DNA of 21,122 nucleotides, from the NCBI GenBank assembly GCA_003427395.1, contig BFEA01000759.1, positions 108,759 through 129,880 on the forward strand, read 5' to 3'. Positions 10,658 through 19,600 of the stretch are shown here, in pieces. The notes under the pieces were generated by a model. The model saw only the letters and a program-made list of their open reading frames with translations. It had not been told where the DNA came from and did not search any database. Position 1 is the first letter of the stretch; each line of letters starts with the position of its first letter. The DNA comes from Chara braunii (Eukaryota > Streptophyta > Charophyceae > Charales > Characeae). The translations under genes were made by a program, and so were the position numbers.

Positions 10658-10785
10658 CACCCTCATCAGATATGTCATCTGCTGGGGACTCAACTAAATC
10701 AAATCCTTTATTCTTAGGTAACCACCCTCATCAGATACGTCATCTGTTGGGGACTCAACTAAATTAAATCCTTTGTTTTTAGGTA
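10658..10785. repeat. Two-copy 65-bp tandem repeat
   Basis: Copy one (10658-10720) and copy two (10723-10785) both begin CACCCTCATCAGATA and end TTAGGTA, with the middle word GGGGACTCAACTAAAT. They differ at only a few positions, mostly C/T. The 65-bp period is much better preserved than the 440-bp duplication beside it, so the duplication is younger. Confidence 0.92.
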
Positions 10786-10829
10786 TTATTATCAATTTTA
10801 CTTATTGTCAGATTGAGTTGTGAATGTGC

Positions 10830-11062
10830 ATTTGCCTAGGTCAAGTTGATGCCAGAACGACACTGACCGGTGCTGGGGCATCGCCCTGTAACCTAAACTA
10901 CTAGGAGCTTGAGGTCTTGTAGAGAGATCTGGGGATTGCTGAGGGAGGAAGGCAGTCCACTAAGTTGACCGACGGTAACAGTCCTGCCGACAATGGTCGG
11001 AGCTGGGGGGCGTAGCGCTGCCCCGTAACTTAGCTAAATAGAGGGTGTGAGATTGGGTAGAG
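10830..11062. repeat. Weak direct duplication
   Basis: GCTGGGGCATCGCCCTGTAAC (near 10873) and GCTGGGGGGCGTAGCGCTGC..CCGTAAC (near 11002) share flanking order. AGTTGA..GAC lies upstream and a CTA-rich stretch then GAGG..TGAG lies downstream in both. Divergence is high. No gene is visible. Confidence 0.35.
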
Positions 11063-11697
11063 GTGGGATTGGTACACAGCACAGCATCAGGTGAGAATTC
11101 AATTTGCTGCAATTGGTAGAAATACCTGGAATTAGGATGGAATTCCATGTTGAAGTTCTGAGTAGAGAACATTCTGATTAGCCTTCCTGATCATTCTTCC
11201 TTATTGGCTAGTACTTAGAGTGTGACTGGTCAAACATCATGATTCTGATTAGCAGAAAATCATCAGTTTTAGCATCATCATCATCATCATCATCATGCTC
11301 ACAATCATATGTTGGTTCCGGGTAGACTGTGAGGACCCCGGCCTCAATGTTCTCAAATACCAATACAAACCTTGGGCACTGGGACCTTTCCCCCCCCCCA
11401 CAAAAAAAAAAAAAAAAAAAAAGAGGGAACATGGACAGGAACAGCTAGACAGCAAAGGGACCCCATTGGGGGCAACTCAGCAACCCACAGTTTAAGCTAG
11501 AATGTATGGCAGTCAGCCTTTTTATGAGCTTCCAAGTCCAGATTTGGAGAGCTTTCAAGTCCAGGGGAAGATGGGACACTGGACCCTGTTTCCAGTTTTT
11601 ACTGTTCTGGGTATGGACCCAACTTCCGGGTTTAATTGTGGGGTCCCCGGCCTCTTTCCTTTCATAATGCAATTGTTCAACTTCAAAAAAAAAAAAA
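11063..11697. other. Non-coding with short repeats and homopolymers
   Basis: This holds an (ATC)n run at 11272-11296, C10 at 11390-11399, A21 at 11402-11422 and A13 at 11685-11697 ending at an N. Two related segments contain ACCCCGGCCTC (about 11335) and TCCCCGGCCTC (about 11644). No protein is recognised. The homopolymers are places where short-read assembly is unreliable. Confidence 0.5.
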
Positions 11698-11698
11698 N
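11698..11698. other. Single N, assembly gap residue
   Basis: The only ambiguous base in the window follows A13 and precedes TTTACACTCC. With the adapter 95 bp downstream, it marks a closed or patched gap. Confidence 0.97.
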
Positions 11699-11792
11699 TT
11701 TACACTCCTCTACATTTTCCATCATTATATCTACCTTACAACTAATAAAACTCCCTCACCTAACCACGCCGCACTATTGACCTCCCCAGCAC

Positions 11793-11830
11793 CTGTCTCT
11801 TATACACATCTAGATGTGTATAAGAGACAG
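11793..11830. other. Nextera mate-pair junction adapter (artefact)
   Basis: 11793-11811 is exactly CTGTCTCTTATACACATCT, the 19-bp Tn5 mosaic end. 11812-11830 is its perfect reverse complement, AGATGTGTATAAGAGACAG. This 38-bp back-to-back palindrome is the circularisation junction adapter of Nextera mate-pair libraries. Translated on the plus strand it gives the known contaminant string SYTHLDVYKRQ. It is not genomic. It shows that untrimmed mate-pair reads entered the assembly or gap filling here, next to an N and a 23-base A tract (11832-11854). Confidence 0.98.
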
Positions 11831-11872
11831 GAAAAAAAAAAAAAAAAAAAAAAAGAATCGTGTCGAACTGGA

Positions 11873-12179
11873 GGCCTGGTTGCACTTACTCGCCGCTATA
11901 TTTCTTCTACAGAAAAGTTCAGAAACATTGTCCGCCTGATCTCCACTCATGAAGCTCGTGCACTCGTCAAGAAGTTTTGTGGAGAGGCCTGAAGAACCAC
12001 CCTCCACAAACCGCCGTTGACAGGTGGGGAACCCAGGGGAACCCAAAACACTTGCCACAACTTGTGTCGATGGTGTGACGAGGCGTCTTATACAGTTTTC
12101 ATTCGCATCGATTGGCGAGTAAGTGCAACCAAGCACCTACTCGCTAAACTTGGCAGATGGCGAGTAATTCAACCAGGCC
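11873..12179. mobile_element. MITE-like element with about 22-bp terminal inverted repeats
   Basis: The left end is GGCCTGGTTG CAC TTACTCGCC (11873-11894). The right end, read on the minus strand, is GGCCTGGTTG AA TTACTCGCC (12159-12179). Inside the right end, 12114-12130 is a perfect 17-base reverse complement of 11878-11894, and it also pairs with 12133-12144 to form a small hairpin. The body of about 300 bp codes for nothing recognisable. This is the size and form of a non-autonomous DNA transposon. Flanking target-site duplication is not clear, and the left flank is close to the adapter artefact, so the left boundary is provisional. Confidence 0.5.
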
Positions 12180-12880
12180 CTTAGCATGGGCCTTGCTCCA
12201 CTACTCAGAATCTTCAAATAGAATATGGAAAGGTACAGAACCATACTTTTTGCCTTTTGTAGTGAGCAGTGGAGCAAAGCCCATTGTGGTGATTAGCAAG
12301 CGGCAGAATCCTGCCAACTTCATGGTATACAATGGTGCCTCGTGGCATCCTGCGATTGCATACATTAGAGACGTGTGGCCAAACCTGTCCTCAAGACAAG
12401 TGCCCATTCTTTGCCAATCTGAGGGCTTTCTCACACTAGCTCTATCTTAAATGTATGTGACCGCATTTACAGCAAGACCTGGATGAATTTGTCAATCTGA
12501 ACGCAATTATGTCCAGTGCTTTATAGAAGTAATCCTAGTGCGGCCAGGCCCTCAGGCTCCGCCAAGGCCTTGACGAAGTTTTTACTTCCTGGTTGTCGTA
12601 AGGGATACTATGCTCTATAGTCCTCCGCCGCAAATACAAAGCACCAATAATGAAGGCATGCAAGCTGGATTTCCGGTCCTAAATGAGGGTGCGGGTGTGT
12701 TGTGTTCCGGAATACATCCAGCTATTGGTTGTGGGCCCTTTTCGGAGGCCGCCCGGTGCCGATTCAATTTATCTATGGCACTGAGCCTCCAAAATATTAG
12801 TAGGCGACGACTTTTATTTTCAGCAAGGCGGGGGTCATGTACTGGCGGCTTACACCACCACTCCCTCCGACGACAACAAA
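12180..12880. other. No recognised gene
   Basis: Plus frame 12157-12450 and minus frame 12201-12434 are both open and overlap, with no recognisable domain. Another pair overlaps at 12610-13107. I cannot choose a coding strand and name no gene. Confidence 0.4.
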
Positions 12881-12883
12881 TTC

Positions 12884-12955
12884 GGGGGACTGGTAGCACA
12901 GGTTCCTGGGGGACCGGTAGCACAGGTTCCTGGGGGACCGGTAGCACAGGTTCCT
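12884..12955. repeat. Three-copy 24-bp tandem repeat
   Basis: The unit begins GGGGGACYGGTAGCAC and ends GGTTCCT, starting at 12884, 12908 and 12932. Copies two and three are identical to the last bases and copy one differs by C/T. It would read GTGSTGSW in one plus frame, but nothing else supports coding. Confidence 0.95.
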
Positions 12956-13257
12956 TAGGGCTACCGGGAAAAACCGACATAGTGGGAGAAATTGAGCAGG
13001 GGGGTAGGTCTGTCTGCGTAGCCAGGGTGCCTGCAACCGCTGTCTGGTCAGGTCACCCCGCCAAGATGGTAATGGGGGATGGACCCGGGTGGTTAACACT
13101 AGGGTAGGACAGGGGGGGTGGGGGTCAGCCAGGGCCAAAAAGATGAGGAAGGGTGGGTGGGGTCTGCAGAGGGGTTCAGCTGGACAACCTAGTGGCCGGG
13201 TACTGTGGGTAATTGTCATTGGTCTGGTCTCCCACCTCTACAACAACCTGGGCTATT

Positions 13258-13356
13258 TCGGCCTCCGGTCGCCGGACTAGGCCCACGGTTTCGGCCTTCG
13301 GTCGCCACCCTCCCTCAAAACCCTCGGCCTCCAGTCGCCACCCTCCCTCAAAGCCC
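13258..13356. repeat. Three-copy 33-bp tandem repeat
   Basis: Units start at 13258, 13291 and 13324 with TCGGCCTYCRGTCGCC. The last two continue with ACCCTCCCTCAAA and are nearly identical. The first diverges after 18 bases. Confidence 0.9.
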
Positions 13357-14086
13357 GCCTGAACTCACCGGGAGGGCTAGGGAGTGGTGGTTTAAAGCAC
13401 CAGTACATGGGCACCTGGGCCGCGGGCCTGACACCTCAAATTCTGGAGGCGGGAAACAAAAATGCGACCGCAGACGTTTCGGCCTCATTTTTTTTTCTTT
13501 TGGCAACAAGTGTCGGACTGCAGGGCTGGGGCCTTGTACTTGTGGTTTGACAGGAGATCATCACCATCAAATTTTAGCTGATACAGAGAGAAGAGCAGAT
13601 GTCGCTCCAGTCTGTTGGGGGGGAGCTACACCTGCTGGAAAACGGGTCCAGCGTCCCTTTTTTTTTTTTTTTTTTTTCGAACCCCCCTGCAGTGCTAGTG
13701 CTGCTGATAAAAGAAGGCATCACTAGCACCCAGGGAGAGGCTCCGTCTATTGGTGGGGAGCATCACCTGCTGGAAAACGGGTCCAGCTTCCCTTTATACA
13801 TCAACAGTCTCAGAATACCCGCCTCTTGCCAGCATTGATTGCCCTGGAGACCAGGGGATTGACCAGGCAGAAAAGGCAAAGAGAGGAGAGAGATATTGAA
13901 AGAAGGGAGTCTCCATGTATCTGGCCGGTCTCCATGTATTTGACCGCATTGGCCAGTAGTAGAAAAAGCCCTACTGTAATTTTCTCTATGGGACTCTGGG
14001 CCCGGTTCCCAGCACGTGCTGCTCCCCACGAATAGATTGGAGCCTTGTTCCCAAAAAAAAATTAAAAGAGACTAAATTGAGGGGGT
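13357..14086. other. Non-coding, with a 135-bp spaced direct repeat
   Basis: A block of about 57 bp at 13603-13660 recurs at 13739-13795. Its central 21 bases, 13632-13652 and 13767-13787, are identical. The first copy runs into T20 (13658-13677) where the second has CTTTATAC. No coding sequence is supported. Confidence 0.6.
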
Positions 14087-14219
14087 AAGGGCATACTCAC
14101 ACTAGGCCCTCAAAATCGCAAAATGAGTGGCCAGATGGCGTTCTTGTAAACGAAGGACTCGATCTGGCCGCTCATTTTGCGATTTTGTGATTTTGCGGGC
14201 CTAGTGTGAGTATGCCCTT
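14087..14219. mobile_element. Foldback element, about 50-bp inverted arms
   Basis: The left arm 14087-14136 begins AAGGGCATACTCACACTAGG and ends GCCAGAT. The right arm 14162-14219 is its reverse complement with two differences: one T/C mismatch, and a 7-9-base internal duplication of an AAAATCGC-like word. The loop is 25 bp. The whole would fold into one long hairpin. Such compact hairpins are typical of foldback-type MITEs or of structured RNA precursors. I found no convincing target-site duplication in the flanks. Confidence 0.75.
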
Positions 14220-14266
14220 TGGAGGAGTACAACATTTTAATTGCACCTGGTAAAAACGTCCAAATG

Positions 14267-14430
14267 CATGTAGATAGAGAGAGCCCAAACTTTTGGCTGG
14301 AGACAGGCCCTTAAATTAACCTTCTATTCTATACTCACACAAGGAACTCTTTACTGAATTCAGTTGCACTCTAGGACCTTTCTTACTTCTTTTCGACACA
14401 TGTAAATAGAGAGAGAGCCCAAACTTTTGG
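14267..14430. repeat. Direct repeat pair flanking about 100 bp
   Basis: CATGTAGATAGAGAGAG then CCCAAACTTTTGG (14267-14296) recurs with two extra bases at 14398-14430. The A/G-rich part varies in length, as expected of a short microsatellite. No gene lies between. Confidence 0.85.
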
Positions 14431-14482
14431 AATATTGTATTTGCCCTCCAGCTGTACTCTACTCTTCTCTACTCTACGGGTA

Positions 14483-14900
14483 GTCCATGGTGTTCGCCTT
14501 CCACTTGCTCATCTGCTTCCAGTGGAGTTCGAGCTCAGATCTGTACGTGAGTCCATGGTGTTCTCCTTCCACTTGCTCATCTGCTTCCAGTGGAGTTCGA
14601 GCTCAGATCTGTACGTCAACGATGCAAGGGGATACAGTAGTTCTCCTCTGCTGACTCTTCTCCATGGCTTAGCATAAAGAGAAGAGAGAAACATAGGTCT
14701 CCACTACCCGCCCCCCAAAAAAAGAATGCTCAATCCACTTGCTCATCTGCTTCCAGTGCAGTTCGAGCTCAGATCAGTACGTCAACAATTCAAGGGGATA
14801 CAGTAATTCTCCTCTGCTGACTCTTCTCCATGGCTTAGCATAAAGAGAAGAGAGAAACATAGGGCTCCACTACACCCCCCCCAAAGAAAGAACGCTCTAC
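14483..14900. repeat. Nested direct repeats, three units
   Basis: Unit one (14483-14550) and the start of unit two (14551) are near-identical 68-bp copies beginning GTCCATGGTGTTC. Units two (14568-14728) and three (14734-14900) share a longer segment of about 160 bp. It contains CCACTTGCTCATCTGC, GTTCGAGCTCAGATC, CTCCATGGCTTAGCATAAAG and AGAAGAGAGAAACATAGG, and ends in a C-rich then A-rich run. Two duplications of different size and age therefore overlap. No long frame is shared between units. Confidence 0.93.
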
Positions 14901-15210
14901 ATGGATCAGGACCTTTGTGGATCAGGTAAGTTCAAAATACTGGACTCATCCTAATGCAACTGGTCCAGAAGTTGTCCAAACGCAAATGGACAGTTGCGAC
15001 AAGCAAAGCCTCCCCTCCCCTAGATTTGACCAAGTGCCTCGCCGCACTAATCACCAAATGCACGAAAGACAACAATGATGATGATGCATCTTCCTTTCCA
15101 TGTTCTAGCCGAAGATTTGTTCTTATTTTGCACATTTGGTGGGGGGTGCGGCGAGGCCCAACTGCGAAGCTACGAAGGTGAAGTCATGATGGAAATACCA
15201 TTACAGTTGC
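14901..15210. other. 3' flank of the receptor kinase gene
   Basis: This lies downstream of the minus-strand stop codon. No canonical AATAAA was seen on the minus strand; the nearest relative is AATAAG near 15126. Plus-strand frames here are short and overlap the end of the kinase gene antisense. I see no second gene. Confidence 0.45.
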
Positions 15211-16591
15211 TCATAGCGTCAGGTCACTGCTATAGGCCCACACAGTTGCAAGAGAGGGGTCCGACACACTATGAGCATCAGAGTTCCAGTTCCCTCCTCT
15301 CCTCTCCCGTCTGCTTCGAACACGAATTCCATCCATGGATGCCTCCTCACCATCCCCCTCCCTCTCCTCTATCTCCGCTGCTGTCTCCGCCACCCCCTCC
15401 TCCCAGTCCTGCTCCTCCTCCTCCTCCCTGTAGTGATCACCCTCGTCGTGTCCATCTTGGTTGTTGCCATTCTTCTCCCGTTGGGCCCCGTCTGCTGGCG
15501 ACAGCCATGGACTCCAATTTGCTTCCATAGCCGGCATCTCCATGGAACCGGCGGTCTCGTGCTCGAGGCCCCGTATTCTCTCAAAAGCTCTTACGACGTT
15601 CCGCATGGTCGGTCTTAGCTCCATTCTATCGTACAAACACCTCCTTGCGAGCCCGATCAGCATGTATAACTGATTGGCATCAAACTCTCCCTGCAGTTTG
15701 GGGTCGGCCACAGCCTTGGCCGACTCTTCGTCCGTGACCTGACGCTTAACCCAAGGCACCAAGGCGAAGCCTTGGCCAAAGGGTCTTCTTCCTGTAATGA
15801 TTTCCAGCAAGAGGACGCCATAGCTGTAAACATCCACCTTCTGAGTCACCGAGAAGCCTTCGAAGATCTCTGGCGCCATGTAGCCCAGCGTTCCGGCGGG
15901 AACCGTCGTCAAGTTGTTCACTTCCGGATTGATGTTCCTACAGAGACCGAAATCCGCCACCTTGGGAGAGAAATCACCTTGCAGAAGAACGTTCTCAGGC
16001 TTGATGTCTCGATGAACAAGCGCGGGGGTGAGAGAGTGGTGCAGGTACTCAACCGCCATGGCCACCTCGTGGGCTATTCGAACTCGTGTGGGCCAATCGA
16101 GGACGCGCCGAGATGGTGGAGCGCCCAAACCCTCCGAGTTTTCCTCTCTTCCCAACCAGCCAGGTGAAGGACAAGCAGGAGAAATCGGTGCAGCAGCAGC
16201 AGCAGAAAACGACAAAGAAGGAGAAAGAGGAACAACAGCAGCAGAAGTAGAAGCAGCAGGACGACGAGGAGAAGGACGAGGTACAGGAGGAGTAGGAGAA
16301 GAAGAAGAAGAAGAAGAAGAAGAAGAAGAAGAAGAAGAAGAAGAAGAAGAAGAAGAAGAAGAAGAAGAACACCAAGCAGGAGCAGAAGCCGCAGGAGCAG
16401 AAGCCGCAGCAGCAGCAGGAGGAGGAGGAGAAGAAGAACAAGCAGGAGCAGAAGCAGCAGCAGAAAACGACAGAGAAGGAGAAAGAAGAACAACAGCAGC
16501 AGAAGTAGAAGCAGCAGGACGAGGAGGAGAAGGACGAGGTACAGGAGGAGAAGGAGAAGAAGAAGAAGAACACCAAGCGGGAGCAGAAGCC

Positions 16592-16622
<31 letters not shown>

Positions 16623-18990
16623 GAGGAGGAGGAGAAGAAGAAGAACAAGCGGGAGCAGAAGCAGGAGGAGGAGGAGGAGAAGAAGAAGAAGAAGAAGAAG
16701 AAGAAGAAGAAGAAGACCAAGCGGGAGCAGAAGCAGCAGCAGGAGGAAGAGGAGGAGGAGGAGGAAGAGGAGGAGGAGAAAAAGAAAGAGATTTATGGTG
16801 GAGATGATCTCGTAGTGTGCCGTTGGGTTCGAACTGATAGATTAGAAAATGCCGACCCTTCTCACTACAGAAGCCGAGGAGCATGACAACGTTTCTGTGA
16901 GAAATGCGTCCCAGAATGCTGATTTCTTGGAGGAACTCCCGCTCGCTTCGCCACCGGTCTCGCTTCAGCGACTTGATGGCCACTACCTCCCCGGTTCCCA
17001 GCGTGGCTTTATATACATCAGAACCTCCGCCTCTCCCAATGAACGTGACGAAGCCGTTCGTCGCCTTGCTGAGTTCTTCGTAACTGAAACTCCGCAGTCG
17101 CTGGAGTTCTGGCGGGAGATTTTTTGAAATTCCTGTCCGACTGTCCGAACTGTGCGCCCCCGCCGAGCCCCGTCGCCGCCGCCGCCGCTGCCAGGCAAGC
17201 GCTCCGAGACTTGCTGCGGCAATCAACAGAACGCCTCCCGCCGCAACAGCGATCGCTACCAACGCTATTTTCCCCGCGCGCCCGTCCCATTTGCCGCCTT
17301 TTTTCGTTCGTTTCCCGCCTTTTTCATCTGCGCTAGGAATAGCGCCAGCTGCCCCGCCCGCTGCCCCGCCCGCTGCCGCCTGCGCCCGCGGCGCCAACGG
17401 CGTATCGTTGTACGGTTCGAGCGGCCATCTTTCCGCTGCGTCATCGATCGGGATCCGGGTGCCATTGCAGCATGAACCGAGACAGCTGCTGCACTCAGCA
17501 CACGCACCAGAGGTGTTGTTCTCAACATCAATGATCGGCTCAGCGCCTCCTGCCCTCCGGACGCGCGTGCGCACCACTCCACCACTACCCATCATCTTTT
17601 CCCCGCTGCTGGACGAGCATTGCGCAATATCCACTGTCCGATTTCCAGGATCGAACAAATCAACGTCCATGTCGACGGCTTCAGGTGATGATAACGATGA
17701 CAGATCACCATCCATCGTCGCCGACGGCGGCGGCGGCGGCGGAGGTTCCGCGTCGTTGACGTCCGCCATCGCCGCCACGTTCTTGAACTTCACCCCGCAG
17801 AATCTCACGCGAGGGCTTACAACCCCCTCGTCCAGTAGTAAAGGGGTCGAGGAAGGGGTCGAGGAAGGGGTGGAGGAAGGGGTGGAGGAAGGGGTTGAGG
17901 AGGAGGGGTGCATTGCCAGTCGAATGACGGCGTGATGACATCCGAGTTTTTGGAACGTACAGTTCACGAACGATATCGTTGTGTTATGTGCACCGGCCAT
18001 AGCCGAAAGCCCGTCGTCGCTGCCGCCACCAGCGAGAGCGCCTCCAGCAGCTGTCATGGCGCTTGCCCAAGCCATTGACGACGGCATCGACTGATGAGCT
18101 GATGAAGGAGAAGGAGGTTGTGGTGGTGATAAGGACGGCGAGGAGGAGCGGGTAACGGAGGAGGAGGAGGAGGAGGAGGAGGAGGTTGAAGTCGGATTGA
18201 CACTGAGTTTGATGTTCCCGGTCTTCAACGTACCGAGAGAATCCACCTGGCCAAACTCGCAGTCGAAGATTCGTACAATCTTTTCCCGCCTAACGGCCGT
18301 CCAAGAGATCGTCAGCGCCATCTCCCATGTGTTTTTGGAGACGAACACAGAGCGCGAGATGCAGACGGAGCGGGGAAGTCCCATCAACTGCAGCCCGCCG
18401 CTGAGATCCGCGAAGAAGCACCTGTCTATCACCACCCCCCGTCTCGGATACCCAGCGGCGGCGGCAGCGAGCCGGTCGTCCTCCTCGCCTTCCCTGCCGC
18501 CTCCATCGCTGCCATCATCTCCATCTCTCCCAGGACTGGGTGGGTAGGAGATGGACAAGTGCGAGCCGCTGCGAAAGGCGCAGTTGTGCAGCTCCAGTCT
18601 CGTGTTGTTGAACTGCAGGCACGCTGACCGAAACTCGAAATTATACCACGATAAAGACCCCCATCCTGATTGCCCATCATGGCGGAAGCAGAAACCCCTG
18701 TTCATGCAGCCAGTGATAACACACCGGCGTCGTGGTCCGCAGTCGCCCATCACAGTAATGTTGGCGTCAACATTCAGCCGGATCTCCGCCTCCTCCTTCC
18801 ACCCAGCGAACGACAAATGCGCTGTCACGATCACCGTCACGGACGACTTGACTGCCGTCAGGGTCGATGTCACGGCTCCCACGAGGGCCGTTTCATTTGA
18901 TACCCGGATGATTACCTCGTCGGCCTCATCCTGGTGACCTTCCCCGTGCAACTCTCTCTTTCCACTTCCACTCTCCTCGACATCGTCGTC

Positions 18991-19027
<37 letters not shown>

Positions 19028-19567
19028 CTCTCTTCCAACTGTCTATTTCTACTCTTACTTCCCTCGAATGAAACCCGGATGATTTCCTCGTCGGCCTCGT
19101 TCTGCTGACCTTCCCCTTGCAACTGTCTCTTTCCATATCCACTCTCCTCGACATCGTCGAGCTGTCGCTGCTGCTGCTCTCTCTCTTCCAAATTTCTATT
19201 TATACTCCTACTCCCCTCGACCTCATTTTGCTGCCGGTGGTGGTCCCGCCGCCGCTGATCATGATGCTGATGACGCCGCTCTTTCTCTTTCAACGTTCTA
19301 TCCCCACTCCTACTCCTCCTACTCCTTGTGCTCGTCCTACTAGTACTGGTGGAGATAGTATCACTTTTATTAATCAGCAACGTACTCCTCCCACCCCTCC
19401 TCCTCCTTCCACTCCCACTCATCCTACTCCTCCCACCCCTCCTACTCCATGTGCTCCTCCTACTACCGGTAGTACTGCTTGAGATAGTATCCCTTTTATT
19501 AATCAGCAACAACCCTCCCACCAGGGCTGTTTCGTCGGACAACCAGATAATTTCCACGTCCACATCA

Positions 19568-19600
<33 letters not shown>

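Noticed and set aside
11812-11830. Tn5/IS50 mobile element end
   Set aside because: The exact back-to-back pair is the library adapter; no transposase or IS50 sequence is present.
11636-11992. Open frame of 118 codons
   Set aside because: It crosses the N and the mate-pair adapter; the middle of the protein is translated adapter.
12157-12450. 97-codon plus frame overlapping a 77-codon minus frame
   Set aside because: Both strands open, no recognisable domain, and the start lies in the MITE end.
16028-16807. 259-codon plus-strand Glu/Ala/Gly frame, plus two long minus-strand frames in other phases
   Set aside because: All are shadows of the triplet repeats in the kinase insert; the minus frame with the kinase motifs is the real one.
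17291-17935. 214-codon plus-strand frame
   Set aside because: It lies antisense to the receptor ectodomain and transmembrane segment and has no recognisable domain.
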